Source of the DNA: Sphingomonas azotifigens NBRC 15497
GTDB taxonomy: Bacteria > Pseudomonadota > Alphaproteobacteria > Sphingomonadales > Sphingomonadaceae
Direction of reading: 5' to 3'
Assembly (NCBI RefSeq): GCF_002091475.1
Contig: NZ_BCTR01000027.1
Location: 93,631-157,630 of the forward strand
Length of the DNA stretch: 64,000 nucleotides
Position numbers and translations under genes: made by a program. Shown one piece after another: positions 49,647 to 58,632 of this stretch. The notes under the pieces were generated by a model that saw only the letters and a list, made by a program, of their open reading frames with translations, was not told the DNA's origin and made no database searches. The stretch's first letter is position 1. Each line of letters opens with the position of its first letter.

Positions 49647-51790
49647 GCTCGTTGCTCTCCCTGCGAGGATATGTCCTGGGGCGGTTGCGTGGGATGGCGG
49701 GGGCGGGTCTCGATCACGGCATCGAGCGCGATTGCCCCCTTACCCTCGTCCAGTACGCGAAGCGGGTTTATCTCGATCGTCCGCACGCTATCGGCATTGA
49801 CGGCAGCAAGGTGCGAGACGGCGCTGATCGCTCGGGCCAGCGCCGGAATGTCGGCGCGCCGCCGTCCCCGGAATCCGTCGAGAAGCGGGAAGCTCCTGGT
49901 TCCCCGGATCATTTCCGTGGCTTCTGCCGCGCTTACCGGTGCGAGCCGGGTCGTCACGTCCTTCAGGAGCTCGACCGCCACACCCCCCAGCCCGAACGTC
50001 ACCGTCGGGCCAAACAGCGGATCATTGTGCGTGCCGACGAAACATTCGACCCCCTCGGTGATCATCGGCGAGACGAGATAGCCTTCGATCCGACCTGTCG
50101 ACTTCACACTCACGGTCGCCTGCATGGCGGCAACGCAGTCCGCAGCGGAACCCGGCGCGACATTGAGGGCAACGCCGCCGACGTCGCTTTTGTGCAGGAT
50201 GTCGGCCGATACGACCTTGATGGCGACCGGGCCGTTGATCCTGCGCGCGGCGTCGTGCGCGCCGGCTGCATCGGCGACCAGATATTCGGTGGGCGATGCA
50301 ATGCCGATGGCAGCCAGCAATGCCTTGCCATCGGCTTCGGAGAAACGTGCGCCGGCTTCGATGCGGGGGCTGCGCCCCTGCGCGCTTCGCGGGGGCAGGG
50401 GCGTGGCCCATGCGGCGTGGAACTGCGCGAGTGCCGCCAATGCCTTGATGGCCCGGGCAGGCTCCCGATAGCAAAGATAGCCGGCCTCTTGATAGGCATT
50501 CACGATCGCGTCGGGGGCGGTCACCGAAACAGCTATGGGAAGGTCCGCAAAGCGCTGCGCAGCTTCCGTCAGCCCGTGCAGCAAGGGCTTTTCAATGAAC
50601 GGGAGACCGGCGATCAGGCCGACATTGCAATAGGCCATGTCGAACTCGCCTGATCCCAGCACGGCGTCGATCGCGCGCGCGAACATCGGAGGGTCGTTGG
50701 CAACCTGGCCGGTCAGATCGATCGGATTGAACGGCGCGCCATTGGGCGAAATCGCCACCAGTTCGCGCTGCACCTCGGGGGAAACCGCCGCTACCTCCAA
50801 CTGCTCGTCCGCAGCGAAGTCCGCCGCCTGAACGCCGATCCCGCCGGAGTTGGTGAGAATGGCGAGACGCTTGCCGTGAGGGAACCGTCCGCGGCTTGCG
50901 GCATAGGCCACGTCGAGCATCTCTTCTGTCGTGCGGGCGCGGTACACGCCGAAACGTGCGAATACCGCGTCGTAGACTGCGTCCGAACCGACAAGCGAGG
51001 CAGTGTGCGACGCGGCCGCCCGCGCACCCTGATCGGTTCTGCCGACCTTGAGGACGATGACCGGCTTGCGGCGCGCATGCGCTGCGGCGAGCGCCTCGTA
51101 AAAGGCGGCCGGATCGCGAACGCCCTCGATATAGCCGACCACGACGTCGACGTCCTTGCTGGTCGCGAGATATCCCAGTGCTTCGCCCAGGCCGATATCG
51201 GCCTCGTTGCCGGTCGTGATCCAGACGCCGAACGCCAGCCCGACATCGCCGGCGGACTTGACGACTTCCCCCGCATAGCCACCGCTCTGGCTGACGAGCC
51301 CGAGGCGGCCTGCCGTCCCCGCCACATCGTCGAAGATCCCGGAGAAGGAAAGGAAGCTGCGCGCATGAAGATTATAGGCGCCCAGGCAATTGGGGCCGAG
51401 CAGGCGCATCCCATGGGCACGGGCATCGGCGACGATCTGCTGTTGGAGCCGTTCGCCTTCGGCACCCAGTTCGGCAAAGCCGGAGCTGAAGATCACCGCC
51501 GCGCGCACTCCCTTGCGGGCGCAGGCCTGGATGGCGGGAAGCACCGCCCCGGTGGGCAGCGCGATGATCGCACAATCCGGCGTCGCGGGTATGTCCTCGA
51601 TACGCGCCCACGCTTTCAGTCCCTGGACCTCGATTCTGGTCGGGTTCACCGGGAAGATGCCGCCCTCGAATCCCACCTGCACGAGATGACGCAGCGCCCG
51701 CCCGCCGATCCGGGTCACGTCGCCGGATGCGCCGATGACCGCCACCGATCGCGGGTGGAGCAAGGGCGTGAGGCTTTGCCGGGCGGCCAT
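49643..51790 (-). CDS. ADP-forming acyl-CoA synthetase (acetate-CoA ligase family)
   Basis: NDP-forming acyl-CoA synthetase of 715 residues. CoA-binding domain first (HPRSVAVIGASGDVTRIGG), then succinyl-CoA-ligase-like domains with the phosphorylated His262 in SHTASLVGSDAVYDAVF, and a C-terminal ATP-grasp domain from about residue 490 (GPVAIKVVSADILHKSDVGG). It makes acyl-CoA from acid and ATP with release of ADP, or runs in reverse to harvest ATP. ATG 51790 follows the stop of the FadB-like gene by one base. A different ligase chemistry from the AMP-forming enzymes nearby. Confidence 0.94.
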   Translation of the reverse strand: MAARQSLTPLLHPRSVAVIGASGDVTRIGGRALRHLVQVGFEGGIFPVNPTRIEVQGLKAWARIEDIPATPDCAIIALPTGAVLPAIQACARKGVRAAVIFSSGFAELGAEGERLQQQIVADARAHGMRLLGPNCLGAYNLHARSFLSFSGIFDDVAGTAGRLGLVSQSGGYAGEVVKSAGDVGLAFGVWITTGNEADIGLGEALGYLATSKDVDVVVGYIEGVRDPAAFYEALAAAHARRKPVIVLKVGRTDQGARAAASHTASLVGSDAVYDAVFARFGVYRARTTEEMLDVAYAASRGRFPHGKRLAILTNSGGIGVQAADFAADEQLEVAAVSPEVQRELVAISPNGAPFNPIDLTGQVANDPPMFARAIDAVLGSGEFDMAYCNVGLIAGLPFIEKPLLHGLTEAAQRFADLPIAVSVTAPDAIVNAYQEAGYLCYREPARAIKALAALAQFHAAWATPLPPRSAQGRSPRIEAGARFSEADGKALLAAIGIASPTEYLVADAAGAHDAARRINGPVAIKVVSADILHKSDVGGVALNVAPGSAADCVAAMQATVSVKSTGRIEGYLVSPMITEGVECFVGTHNDPLFGPTVTFGLGGVAVELLKDVTTRLAPVSAAEATEMIRGTRSFPLLDGFRGRRRADIPALARAISAVSHLAAVNADSVRTIEINPLRVLDEGKGAIALDAVIETRPRHPTQPPQDISSQGEQRA

Positions 51791-51791
51791 G

Positions 51792-53870
51792 CTACGCGTC
51801 CTTCCAGCCCCGGCCTTCGCGTGCCAGCCGTTCGAGAAGCTTGCCCGGTCCCCAGCGCGGGCCGTTGCGCCGTGCCGCCTCGAGCGCGGCCGCATAGATG
51901 CGTTCCAGGCCGACCTGCTCACCCCAGTACATCGGTCCGCCCTTGTGGGCGGGGAAGCCATAGCCATTGACCCAGGCAACATCGATGTCGCTGGCGCGCA
52001 AGGCTGTGCCGTCCTCCAGTTCCTTCGCGCCTTCATTGACCAGCGGGGCGAACAGCCGAAATTCGATTTCGTCATCGGAGAAGGGGCGCCGCGTGATACC
52101 GAAGTCCTTCGAAACGGCCGCGATGATCGCGTCGGTTTCCGGGTCGAGCTGCTTGTCGCGTCCTTCGTAGCGATAGAAGCCCTTGCCTGCCTTCATGCCA
52201 AGGCGCCCTTGTTCCACCAGCCGTTCGAGGATCGGGGAAAAGCGCTCGCCTGCGGGCAGCGACGCCAAGCGCGCCTTGCGCACCAGAACGCCAACGTCGA
52301 GGCCGCTCATGTCCCGCATCGAGATAGGGCCCATCGGCATGCCGAACCGTTCCGCCACCCGATCGATCTGTTCGGGCGTCGCGCCTTGTTCCATCAGGAA
52401 TTCGGCCTCGCCGGTGTAATATTGCAGCATCCGGTTGCCGATGAAGCCGTCGCAGTTGCCGGCGAGCACGACGTTCTTGCCGAGCGTCTTGCCCAGCGCC
52501 ATGACCGTGGCGATCGTTTCGTCCGACGTCGCCGCGCCGCGGATATTCTCCTGCAGCTTCATGACATTGGCCGGAGAGAAGAAATGCACGCCGACAACGT
52601 CCTGCGGACGGGTGGTGGCGGCGGCGATGTCGTCGATGTTCAGCGACGAGGTGTTGGTGGCGAGGATCGCGCCGGGACGCATCACCACATCGAGCTTCGC
52701 GAAGATCTCCCGTTTGATGTCCATCCGCTCGAACGCGGCCTCGACGACCAGATCGGCATGCGCGAAGGTCGCATAATCGGTCGTCGAGCGGATGCGCGAC
52801 AAGGCGCGTTCCATCGCCGATGGCGCGAGGGAGCCCCGACCGACCGAGGTCTCATAGGTACGACGGATCGTCGCCATTCCCTTCTGGATCGCGACATCGC
52901 TGATATCGGCAAGCCAGACGTCGATACCGGCATTGGCGAAGACCATGGCGATCCCGGCGCCCATCGTGCCGGCGCCGATCACGGCGGCGGTGCGCACCGG
53001 TTTCGGTTGCGCGTCGATGCCGGGAACCTTGCGCGCTTCGCGCTCCGCGAAGAAATAGTACATCAGCGCTTTGCGCTGATCGCTTGCGAACAGTTCCTGG
53101 AACTTGCGCGTTTCCAGCGCCAGTGCGTCACCGGCGGGCATGGTGCAGGCCGCTTCGATGCAATCGATCGCCACCAGCGGGGCGATCTTGCCGCGGGCCT
53201 TTTTGGCCACCTTGTTGCGTGCGTCGGCGAACAGTTCGGCCCCGATGCCCGTCACCTTGTCGTCCCGCGCGATGACGGGAAGGGGGGGGCGGCCTGACGC
53301 CACCATGGCGCGCGCGAACGCGACGGCACCGGCGCGAAGATCATCGACAACGGCATCGAGAATGCCGAGTTCGAGCGCCTGCTCCGCCGTCAACTGCTTG
53401 CCGGTGGTGATGATCTCGATGGCCGCTTCGACCCCGGTGAGCCGCGGCAGGCGCTGCGTTCCGCCTGCCCCGGGCAGAATCCCGAGATTGACCTCGGGCA
53501 GCCCGACCTTCGCGCCCGCGACGGCGACGCGTGCGGTGGCGGCCAGCGCCAGTTCGAGGCCGCCACCGAGGGCGGTGCCGTGGATCGCCGCGACCACGGG
53601 CTTGCGAAACGAATCGAGGCTGGCCTGGATGTCGGTAAGCTTGGGCCGGACCTGCGACTTGTCGGTACCCAGTTCGGTGATGTCCGCGCCGGCGACGAAC
53701 GTCCTGCCGCTCCCGAGGAGGACGATGGCGTCGACGGCCGGGTCTGCGGCCGCGCGTTCCAGCGCCTGGCCCAGATCGACCCGTACCGCTGCGCTCAGGG
53801 CATTCACGGGGGGATAGTCGACCGACAGTATGGCTACCGAGCCTTCGACATCATATTGGACCGTAGCCAT
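51792..53870 (-). CDS. Bifunctional enoyl-CoA hydratase / 3-hydroxyacyl-CoA dehydrogenase
   Basis: FadB-type protein, 692 residues. The crotonase domain keeps both catalytic glutamates, Glu106 (GGGLELALA) and Glu126 (GLPEVNLGILPGAGGTQRLP). The NAD-binding motif GAGTMGAG is at 299-306 and catalytic His429 in VHFFSPANVMKL. C-terminal region WVNGYGFPAHKGGPMYWG is complete. It performs hydration and NAD-linked oxidation in beta-oxidation. ATG 53870 has GGGAGAG upstream. First gene of the eleven-gene operon; operator copy 11 lies about 190 bp upstream in a gap shared with glcD. Confidence 0.95.
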   Translation of the reverse strand: MATVQYDVEGSVAILSVDYPPVNALSAAVRVDLGQALERAAADPAVDAIVLLGSGRTFVAGADITELGTDKSQVRPKLTDIQASLDSFRKPVVAAIHGTALGGGLELALAATARVAVAGAKVGLPEVNLGILPGAGGTQRLPRLTGVEAAIEIITTGKQLTAEQALELGILDAVVDDLRAGAVAFARAMVASGRPPLPVIARDDKVTGIGAELFADARNKVAKKARGKIAPLVAIDCIEAACTMPAGDALALETRKFQELFASDQRKALMYYFFAEREARKVPGIDAQPKPVRTAAVIGAGTMGAGIAMVFANAGIDVWLADISDVAIQKGMATIRRTYETSVGRGSLAPSAMERALSRIRSTTDYATFAHADLVVEAAFERMDIKREIFAKLDVVMRPGAILATNTSSLNIDDIAAATTRPQDVVGVHFFSPANVMKLQENIRGAATSDETIATVMALGKTLGKNVVLAGNCDGFIGNRMLQYYTGEAEFLMEQGATPEQIDRVAERFGMPMGPISMRDMSGLDVGVLVRKARLASLPAGERFSPILERLVEQGRLGMKAGKGFYRYEGRDKQLDPETDAIIAAVSKDFGITRRPFSDDEIEFRLFAPLVNEGAKELEDGTALRASDIDVAWVNGYGFPAHKGGPMYWGEQVGLERIYAAALEAARRNGPRWGPGKLLERLAREGRGWKDA

Positions 53871-54229
53871 CGTCTCTCCCTGCTCTGTTGCCGGGGTGCG
53901 CGCGATACGCGTCCCGGCATCTTTAGAACGGCGCCCCAACTGCGATGGGCTCCCGCGACACGGATGTGATGCATGCGTCACACCGGCTTCGCTTCGCCGC
54001 CGTTGCCGCCAAGAAACTGGCCTGTTCCTTCGGCGGAAGCGACGAACATGCACTTTTATATCTATCGAACGGCAGAAAATGCAATTAGATCTCGCATCGT
54101 GGATCAGGGCGCCTGGGCGCCGGAGGGGAAAATCAACGTGCGGGCGATCGACGATAGGGTAGAAGGCTGTACGCATCTCCCCGGCCTCGGCTCGGTAGGC
54201 GTGTCGTCGCCGGGGAGCGGAGGCGCCTG
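53871..54229. other. 359-bp divergent promoter region
   Basis: Non-coding gap between the eleven-gene operon (minus) and the glycolate oxidase operon (plus). It holds operator copy 11 (54059-54078) and an AT-rich stretch around 54050-54095, unusual in this GC-rich window. A small open frame at 53973-54230 shows no family features. I see nothing else. Confidence 0.65.
54059..54078. promoter_or_regulatory. Shared palindromic operator, copy 11
   Basis: TATCTATCGAACGGCAGAAA. The left arm and centre (TATCTATCG-AA-CG) fit the pattern exactly; the right arm is poor. Between the FadB-like operon and glcD. Confidence 0.48.
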
Positions 54230-55723
54230 ATGTCGATCGTGATGCCGGTACCAGACGCAACGGCCTTGAAGAATCGGGACGCGATCGCGGCGGCGCTGCG
54301 CGCCATCGTCCCCGGGGATGGCGTGATCGACGATCCCGACGCGCTGCGGCCCTATGAATCCGATGGCCTGACCGCCTATCGGCAACCGCCGCTGGTAGTG
54401 GTGCTGCCGGACTCCGTCGAGCAGGTTTCGGCGATTTTGCGCTGGTGCCATGCGCAAGGCGTAAAGGTGGTACCGCGCGGGTCCGGCACGTCCCTGTCGG
54501 GAGGTGCCTTGCCGCTCGCCGACGCGGTGCTGCTCGGCATGGGCAAGTTCAAGAAGGTGCTCGACATCGACTATGACGAGCGCATCGCAGTCGTCCAGCC
54601 GGGGGTGACCAACCTTGCGATAACACAAGCGGTGGAGGGCGCCGGATTCTATTACGCACCCGATCCGTCCAGTCAGATCGCCTGCTCGATCGGCGGTAAT
54701 GTCGCCGAGAATTCGGGAGGTGTGCACTGCCTGAAATATGGCCTCACGACCAACAACGTGCTGGGCGTCGAGCTGGTGCTGATGGACGGCGAGATCGTAC
54801 GCCTGGGCGGGCGCCATCTCGACCCCGCAGGCCTGGATCTTCTGGGGGTTGTCGTCGGATCGGAAGGGCTGTTGGGCGTCGTCACCGAAGTCACCGTCCG
54901 CATTCTGCCCAAGCCGGAACGGGCGCGGGCGATCCTGCTGGGGTTTCCCGATGCCGAACAGGCCGGCGCGTGCGTGGCGCAGGTTATCGCCGAGGGCATC
55001 ATCCCCGCGGGCATGGAAATGATGGACAAGCCGGCGATTCATGCGGCGGAAGCGTTCGTCAACGTCGGCTATCCGCTCGACGTCGGCGCCTTGCTGATCG
55101 TCGAAGTGGACGGTCCCGCAGCGGAATGCGACCATCTGATCGTCGAGATCGACCGCATTGCCGACGAGAACGGCGCTGTCACCCGTCGGATCTCCAACAG
55201 CGAGGTGGAGCGGCTCGCATTCTGGGCGGGGCGCAAGGCGGCCTTTCCGGCGGTGGGGCGACTGGCGCCGGATTATTACTGCATGGACGGCACGATTCCG
55301 CGCCGCCGCTTGCCCGACGTCCTGCGTCGCATGGAGGAACTCTCCGCGCATTATGGCCTGGGTGTCGCCAACGTGTTCCATGCTGGCGACGGCAATCTAC
55401 ACCCGCTGATCTTGTACGATGCCAATCGACCCGGCGAACTGGCCAAGGCCGAGGCCTTCGGAAACGACATTCTGCGCCTCTGCGTCGAAATGGGCGGGGT
55501 CCTGACGGGCGAACATGGGGTGGGCGTGGAAAAGCGCGATCTGATGCCCGCGATGTTCAGCGAGATCGACCTCCAGCAGCAACAGCGGCTGAAGTGTGCC
55601 TTCGATCCGCAGCTTCTGCTCAACCCCGGCAAGGTCTTTCCGCGCCTCCATCGCTGCGCCGAACTCGGCCGCGTTCATGTTCATGGCGGCCGGCACGCCT
55701 TTCCCGACATTCCGCGGTTCTGA
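54230..55723 (+). CDS. glcD: Glycolate oxidase subunit GlcD (FAD-linked)
   Basis: FAD-binding PCMH-type oxidase subunit of 497 residues. FAD site VVPRGSGTSLSGGALPLADAV and DPSSQIACSIGGNVAENSGGV; C-terminal FHAGDGNLHPLILYD and GVLTGEHGVGVEKRDLM are standard for GlcD. With GlcE and GlcF it oxidises glycolate (or a similar 2-hydroxy acid) to glyoxylate at the membrane. ATG 54230 has GGAGCGGAGG upstream. glcE begins within its stop codon (TGATG). The operon glcDEFG is complete as in E. coli, and shares its promoter gap with the eleven-gene operon. Confidence 0.95.
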   Translation: MSIVMPVPDATALKNRDAIAAALRAIVPGDGVIDDPDALRPYESDGLTAYRQPPLVVVLPDSVEQVSAILRWCHAQGVKVVPRGSGTSLSGGALPLADAVLLGMGKFKKVLDIDYDERIAVVQPGVTNLAITQAVEGAGFYYAPDPSSQIACSIGGNVAENSGGVHCLKYGLTTNNVLGVELVLMDGEIVRLGGRHLDPAGLDLLGVVVGSEGLLGVVTEVTVRILPKPERARAILLGFPDAEQAGACVAQVIAEGIIPAGMEMMDKPAIHAAEAFVNVGYPLDVGALLIVEVDGPAAECDHLIVEIDRIADENGAVTRRISNSEVERLAFWAGRKAAFPAVGRLAPDYYCMDGTIPRRRLPDVLRRMEELSAHYGLGVANVFHAGDGNLHPLILYDANRPGELAKAEAFGNDILRLCVEMGGVLTGEHGVGVEKRDLMPAMFSEIDLQQQQRLKCAFDPQLLLNPGKVFPRLHRCAELGRVHVHGGRHAFPDIPRF

Positions 55724-56883
55724 TGAATCAGGTTCAGCCCGACAGCGCCGAGCAACTGTGCGACGCGATCGCCGACGCGAAGCGCGACGGCGTGCGCGTC
55801 GAGATCCGTGGCGGCGGCAGCAAGGCGCGGATCGGTGCGCCGCGCGAGGCGCGCATCGTTCGCACCACCGGATTGTCGGGGGTGGTCGCTTATGATCCCG
55901 CCGAACTGGTGCTCACGGTTCGGGCTGGAACCCCGTTGGCCGAGGTGGAGGCACTGGTCGCTGCGGAGCGGCAGATGCTGGCGTTCGAACCGTTCGACCA
56001 CGGGCCGTTGTTCGGCGCGCCTGCCGGTGCCGCGACCATCGGTGGCGTGATCGCTGCCGGGGTGGCGGGATCGGGGCGGGTGACTGCCGGTAGCGCGCGC
56101 GATCATCTTCTGGGGTTCACGGCGGTATCCGGACGATCAGAGGTCTTCGTCGCGGGCGGCAAGGTGGTGAAGAACGTCACCGGCTTCGATCTTTCCAAGC
56201 TCGTCACGGGAAGCTGGGGGCGCCTCGTCGCGCTGACCGAACTGACGCTCAAGGTCCTGCCCCGCCCAAGGGTGTCGGCGACCTTGCGATTGGATGGGCT
56301 CGGCCCTGCGGCTTCGTGCACGGCGATGATGCGCGCGCTGGGCAGCCATGCGGAAGTCTCGGCTGCCGCCCGCCACCCCGATGGCCCGACGCTTTTCCGC
56401 GTCGCCGGCTTCGAGCCTTCGGTCGTCGCGCGCTGCGCCCTGCTTTCGCAAATGCTGCGTGAATTCGGTCCCCTGCAGCGATTGGAAGAAGACATGGCGA
56501 ATGCGTTGTGGCGGCAGGCCGGGACGGGATCCGATCTCGATGGCGCGATGCTTTGGTGCATCCATGTCGGTCCGCGGCGTGCACCGGAGGTTGCGGCGAG
56601 ACTTGCCTCCCATGCGCGGCGCGTCGCGCTGGACTGGGGCGGGGGGCGGATCTGGGCGAGCTTGGACGATCCTGTCGTGCCGGTCCGCTCGATCGCACGC
56701 GCGGCGGGCGGAGAGGCGCTGTTGCTTCGAGCGCCCGATGCCGTGCGGGCGACGATCCCCGCGCAGCATCCGCGCGCGCCGGGCGTCGCGGCGCTGGAAG
56801 CGCGGGTTCGCCGGGCGTTCGATCCCGACGGCGTGTTCGAGACCGGGCGTTTCCTGGACGAGGAGCCGGCGCATGCAGACTAA
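55723..56883 (+). CDS. glcE: Glycolate oxidase subunit GlcE
   Basis: 386-residue second FAD-binding subunit: EIRGGGSKARIG, FGAPAGAATIGGVIAAGVAGSGRV, GGKVVKNVTGFDLSKLVTGSWG. It starts at ATG 55723, overlapping the glcD stop by one base. The overlap with glcF at its 3' end is about 10 bp. The family is GlcE by order and motifs. The same region is read by a longer open frame starting upstream in glcD; the coupling site and motif content fix the start here. Confidence 0.93.
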   Translation: MNQVQPDSAEQLCDAIADAKRDGVRVEIRGGGSKARIGAPREARIVRTTGLSGVVAYDPAELVLTVRAGTPLAEVEALVAAERQMLAFEPFDHGPLFGAPAGAATIGGVIAAGVAGSGRVTAGSARDHLLGFTAVSGRSEVFVAGGKVVKNVTGFDLSKLVTGSWGRLVALTELTLKVLPRPRVSATLRLDGLGPAASCTAMMRALGSHAEVSAAARHPDGPTLFRVAGFEPSVVARCALLSQMLREFGPLQRLEEDMANALWRQAGTGSDLDGAMLWCIHVGPRRAPEVAARLASHARRVALDWGGGRIWASLDDPVVPVRSIARAAGGEALLLRAPDAVRATIPAQHPRAPGVAALEARVRRAFDPDGVFETGRFLDEEPAHAD

Positions 56884-58186
56884 CTTCTCGCCGACGAGCC
56901 TCGCCGATCCAGCGATGCGCGTATCCGAATCGATCGTCCGCAAATGCGTGCATTGCGGCTTCTGCACCGCGACCTGCCCGACCTACACGCTGCTGGGCGA
57001 TGAGCTGGATTCGCCGCGCGGGCGCATCTACCTGATGAAGGATATGCTCGAAAACGAGCGGGAGCCCACCGAAAAGGTCGTCAAGCACATCGATCGCTGC
57101 CTGTCCTGCCTGTCGTGCATGACGACCTGCCCCTCGGGGGTGCACTATATGCACCTGGTGGATCATGCGCGGGCCTATATCGAGGCGCGCTATCGACGCC
57201 CCTTGTCGCAGCGGCTCTATCGAAGCCTGCTGGCACTCGTTCTGCCCAGTCCGCGCCGCTTCCGCGCTGCGTTGCGGCTCGCGGTCTTGGCAAGGCCGCT
57301 TCGCTCCGTTCTTGCGCGCTTCAACGCCTTCGCACCCATGGTAGCGATGCTCGATCTGGCCCCGCGAACGACACCGCCCGCCTCGTTGGCGCGGTCCTCG
57401 CCGGTGCCGCGCGCGCGGGGGCGTGTCGCCCTGCTCCAGGGCTGTGCCGAACCCTCGCTCCGCCCCGAGATTCGCGCGGCAACGGTACGGCTTCTCAACC
57501 GGTGCGGCTATGACGTGACCTTCGCATCGGGCGAGGTCTGCTGCGGCGCGCTTGTCCATCACATGGGACGGGAGGCGGCAGCCCTCGACGCGGCACGCAG
57601 GAATGTCGACGCCTGGACGCGCGAGATCGAGGCAGGCGGGCTGCGCGCGATCATCGTGACCACCTCGGGCTGCGGCACGACGATCAAGGATTATGGCTTC
57701 ATGCTGCGCAACGACGCAGCCTATGCGGCGAAGGCCGAGCGGGTCTCCGCACTGGCGCGCGACGTCACGGAGTTCTTGGCCGAGATCGGCCTGCCGCCGG
57801 CACAGCCACGCGACATGGCGGTTGCCTATCACGCCGCCTGCTCGCTGCAGCACGGCCAGAAAGTCACGGACGCCCCCAAGGCGCTGCTGACGCAAGCCGG
57901 CTTCACCGTCGTGACACCGACCGAAGCGCATCTGTGCTGCGGCTCGGCCGGCACCTACAATATCCTGCAGGCCGAGATCGCCGGCCAGTTGGGCGCGCGG
58001 AAGGTCGCCCAACTCGAACGGCTCGGCGCGCCGGTCATCGCCGCCGGGAACATCGGCTGCGCGATGCAGATCGGAACCCGGACCAAAACCCCGGTCGTCC
58101 ATACAATCGAACTGCTCGACTGGGCGACAGGCGGTCCGGTGCCGCCCGCGCTCGATGCGATGAACCAGAACGGGAAAGACCGATGA
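56873..58186 (+). CDS. glcF: Glycolate oxidase iron-sulfur subunit GlcF
   Basis: 437-residue iron-sulfur protein. Two [4Fe-4S] motifs: Cys25, Cys28, Cys31, Cys35 (CVHCGFCTATCP) and Cys76, Cys79, Cys82, Cys86 (CLSCLSCMTTCP). Two CCG-type domains follow (GEVCCGALVHHMG and HLCCGSAGTYN). It carries electrons from GlcDE to the respiratory chain. ATG 56873 overlaps glcE, and its stop overlaps the glcG start (ATGA). Confidence 0.95.
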   Translation: MQTNFSPTSLADPAMRVSESIVRKCVHCGFCTATCPTYTLLGDELDSPRGRIYLMKDMLENEREPTEKVVKHIDRCLSCLSCMTTCPSGVHYMHLVDHARAYIEARYRRPLSQRLYRSLLALVLPSPRRFRAALRLAVLARPLRSVLARFNAFAPMVAMLDLAPRTTPPASLARSSPVPRARGRVALLQGCAEPSLRPEIRAATVRLLNRCGYDVTFASGEVCCGALVHHMGREAAALDAARRNVDAWTREIEAGGLRAIIVTTSGCGTTIKDYGFMLRNDAAYAAKAERVSALARDVTEFLAEIGLPPAQPRDMAVAYHAACSLQHGQKVTDAPKALLTQAGFTVVTPTEAHLCCGSAGTYNILQAEIAGQLGARKVAQLERLGAPVIAAGNIGCAMQIGTRTKTPVVHTIELLDWATGGPVPPALDAMNQNGKDR

Positions 58187-58611
58187 GCCATATATCCCTT
58201 GATCAGGCGACCACGATCATTGCGGGCGCCTTCGCCAAGGCGCGCGAACTTGCGCTGAAACCCCTGGGCGTCGTTGTCCTGGACGCCGGTGGCCATGTGA
58301 TCGCCTATCAGCGGCAGGATGGCGCCTCGACGGGGCGCTTTCAGTTGGCGCTCGGCAAGGCGGCGGGGGCGTTGTTCCTCGGCATGTCGTCGCGGAAGAT
58401 CGGCGACATGGCGGGGGAGCGGCCGACGTTCCTCGCCTCGCTGGGGCCGATCGCCCCCAGCGGCGTCGTTCCTGCCGCGGGCGGCGTTCTCCTGGTCGAC
58501 GGGGCGGGACACACGATCGGCGCCGTGGGCATTTCGGGGGACTTGTCCGACAGGGACGAGGCCTGCGCGCTCGCCGGCATCGAAGCGGCCGCCTTGCGCG
58601 CGCAAGGCTGA
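58183..58611 (+). CDS. glcG: GlcG/HbpS-like protein
   Basis: 142-residue protein of the GlcG/HbpS family: KARELALKPLGVVVLDAGGHVIAYQRQDGA (shortened), SSRKIGDMAGERPTFLASLG, GGVLLVDGAGHTIGAVGISG. The role is accessory and not well understood; it is conserved next to glycolate oxidase genes. Overlaps glcF by 4 bp and closes the glcDEFG operon. Convergent with the SDR at 58633. Confidence 0.9.
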   Translation: MSHISLDQATTIIAGAFAKARELALKPLGVVVLDAGGHVIAYQRQDGASTGRFQLALGKAAGALFLGMSSRKIGDMAGERPTFLASLGPIAPSGVVPAAGGVLLVDGAGHTIGAVGISGDLSDRDEACALAGIEAAALRAQG

Positions 58612-58632
58612 CGCGGCCGACGATCCTGCGCG

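Noticed and set aside
53973..54230. 85-codon frame in the divergent promoter region as a gene
   Set aside because: No ribosome site, no family features, and it would overlap operator copy 11 and the glcD leader.
56249..58102. Long minus-strand open frame opposite glcE/glcF
   Set aside because: Low-complexity Arg/Pro translation; glcE and glcF have all expected motifs.
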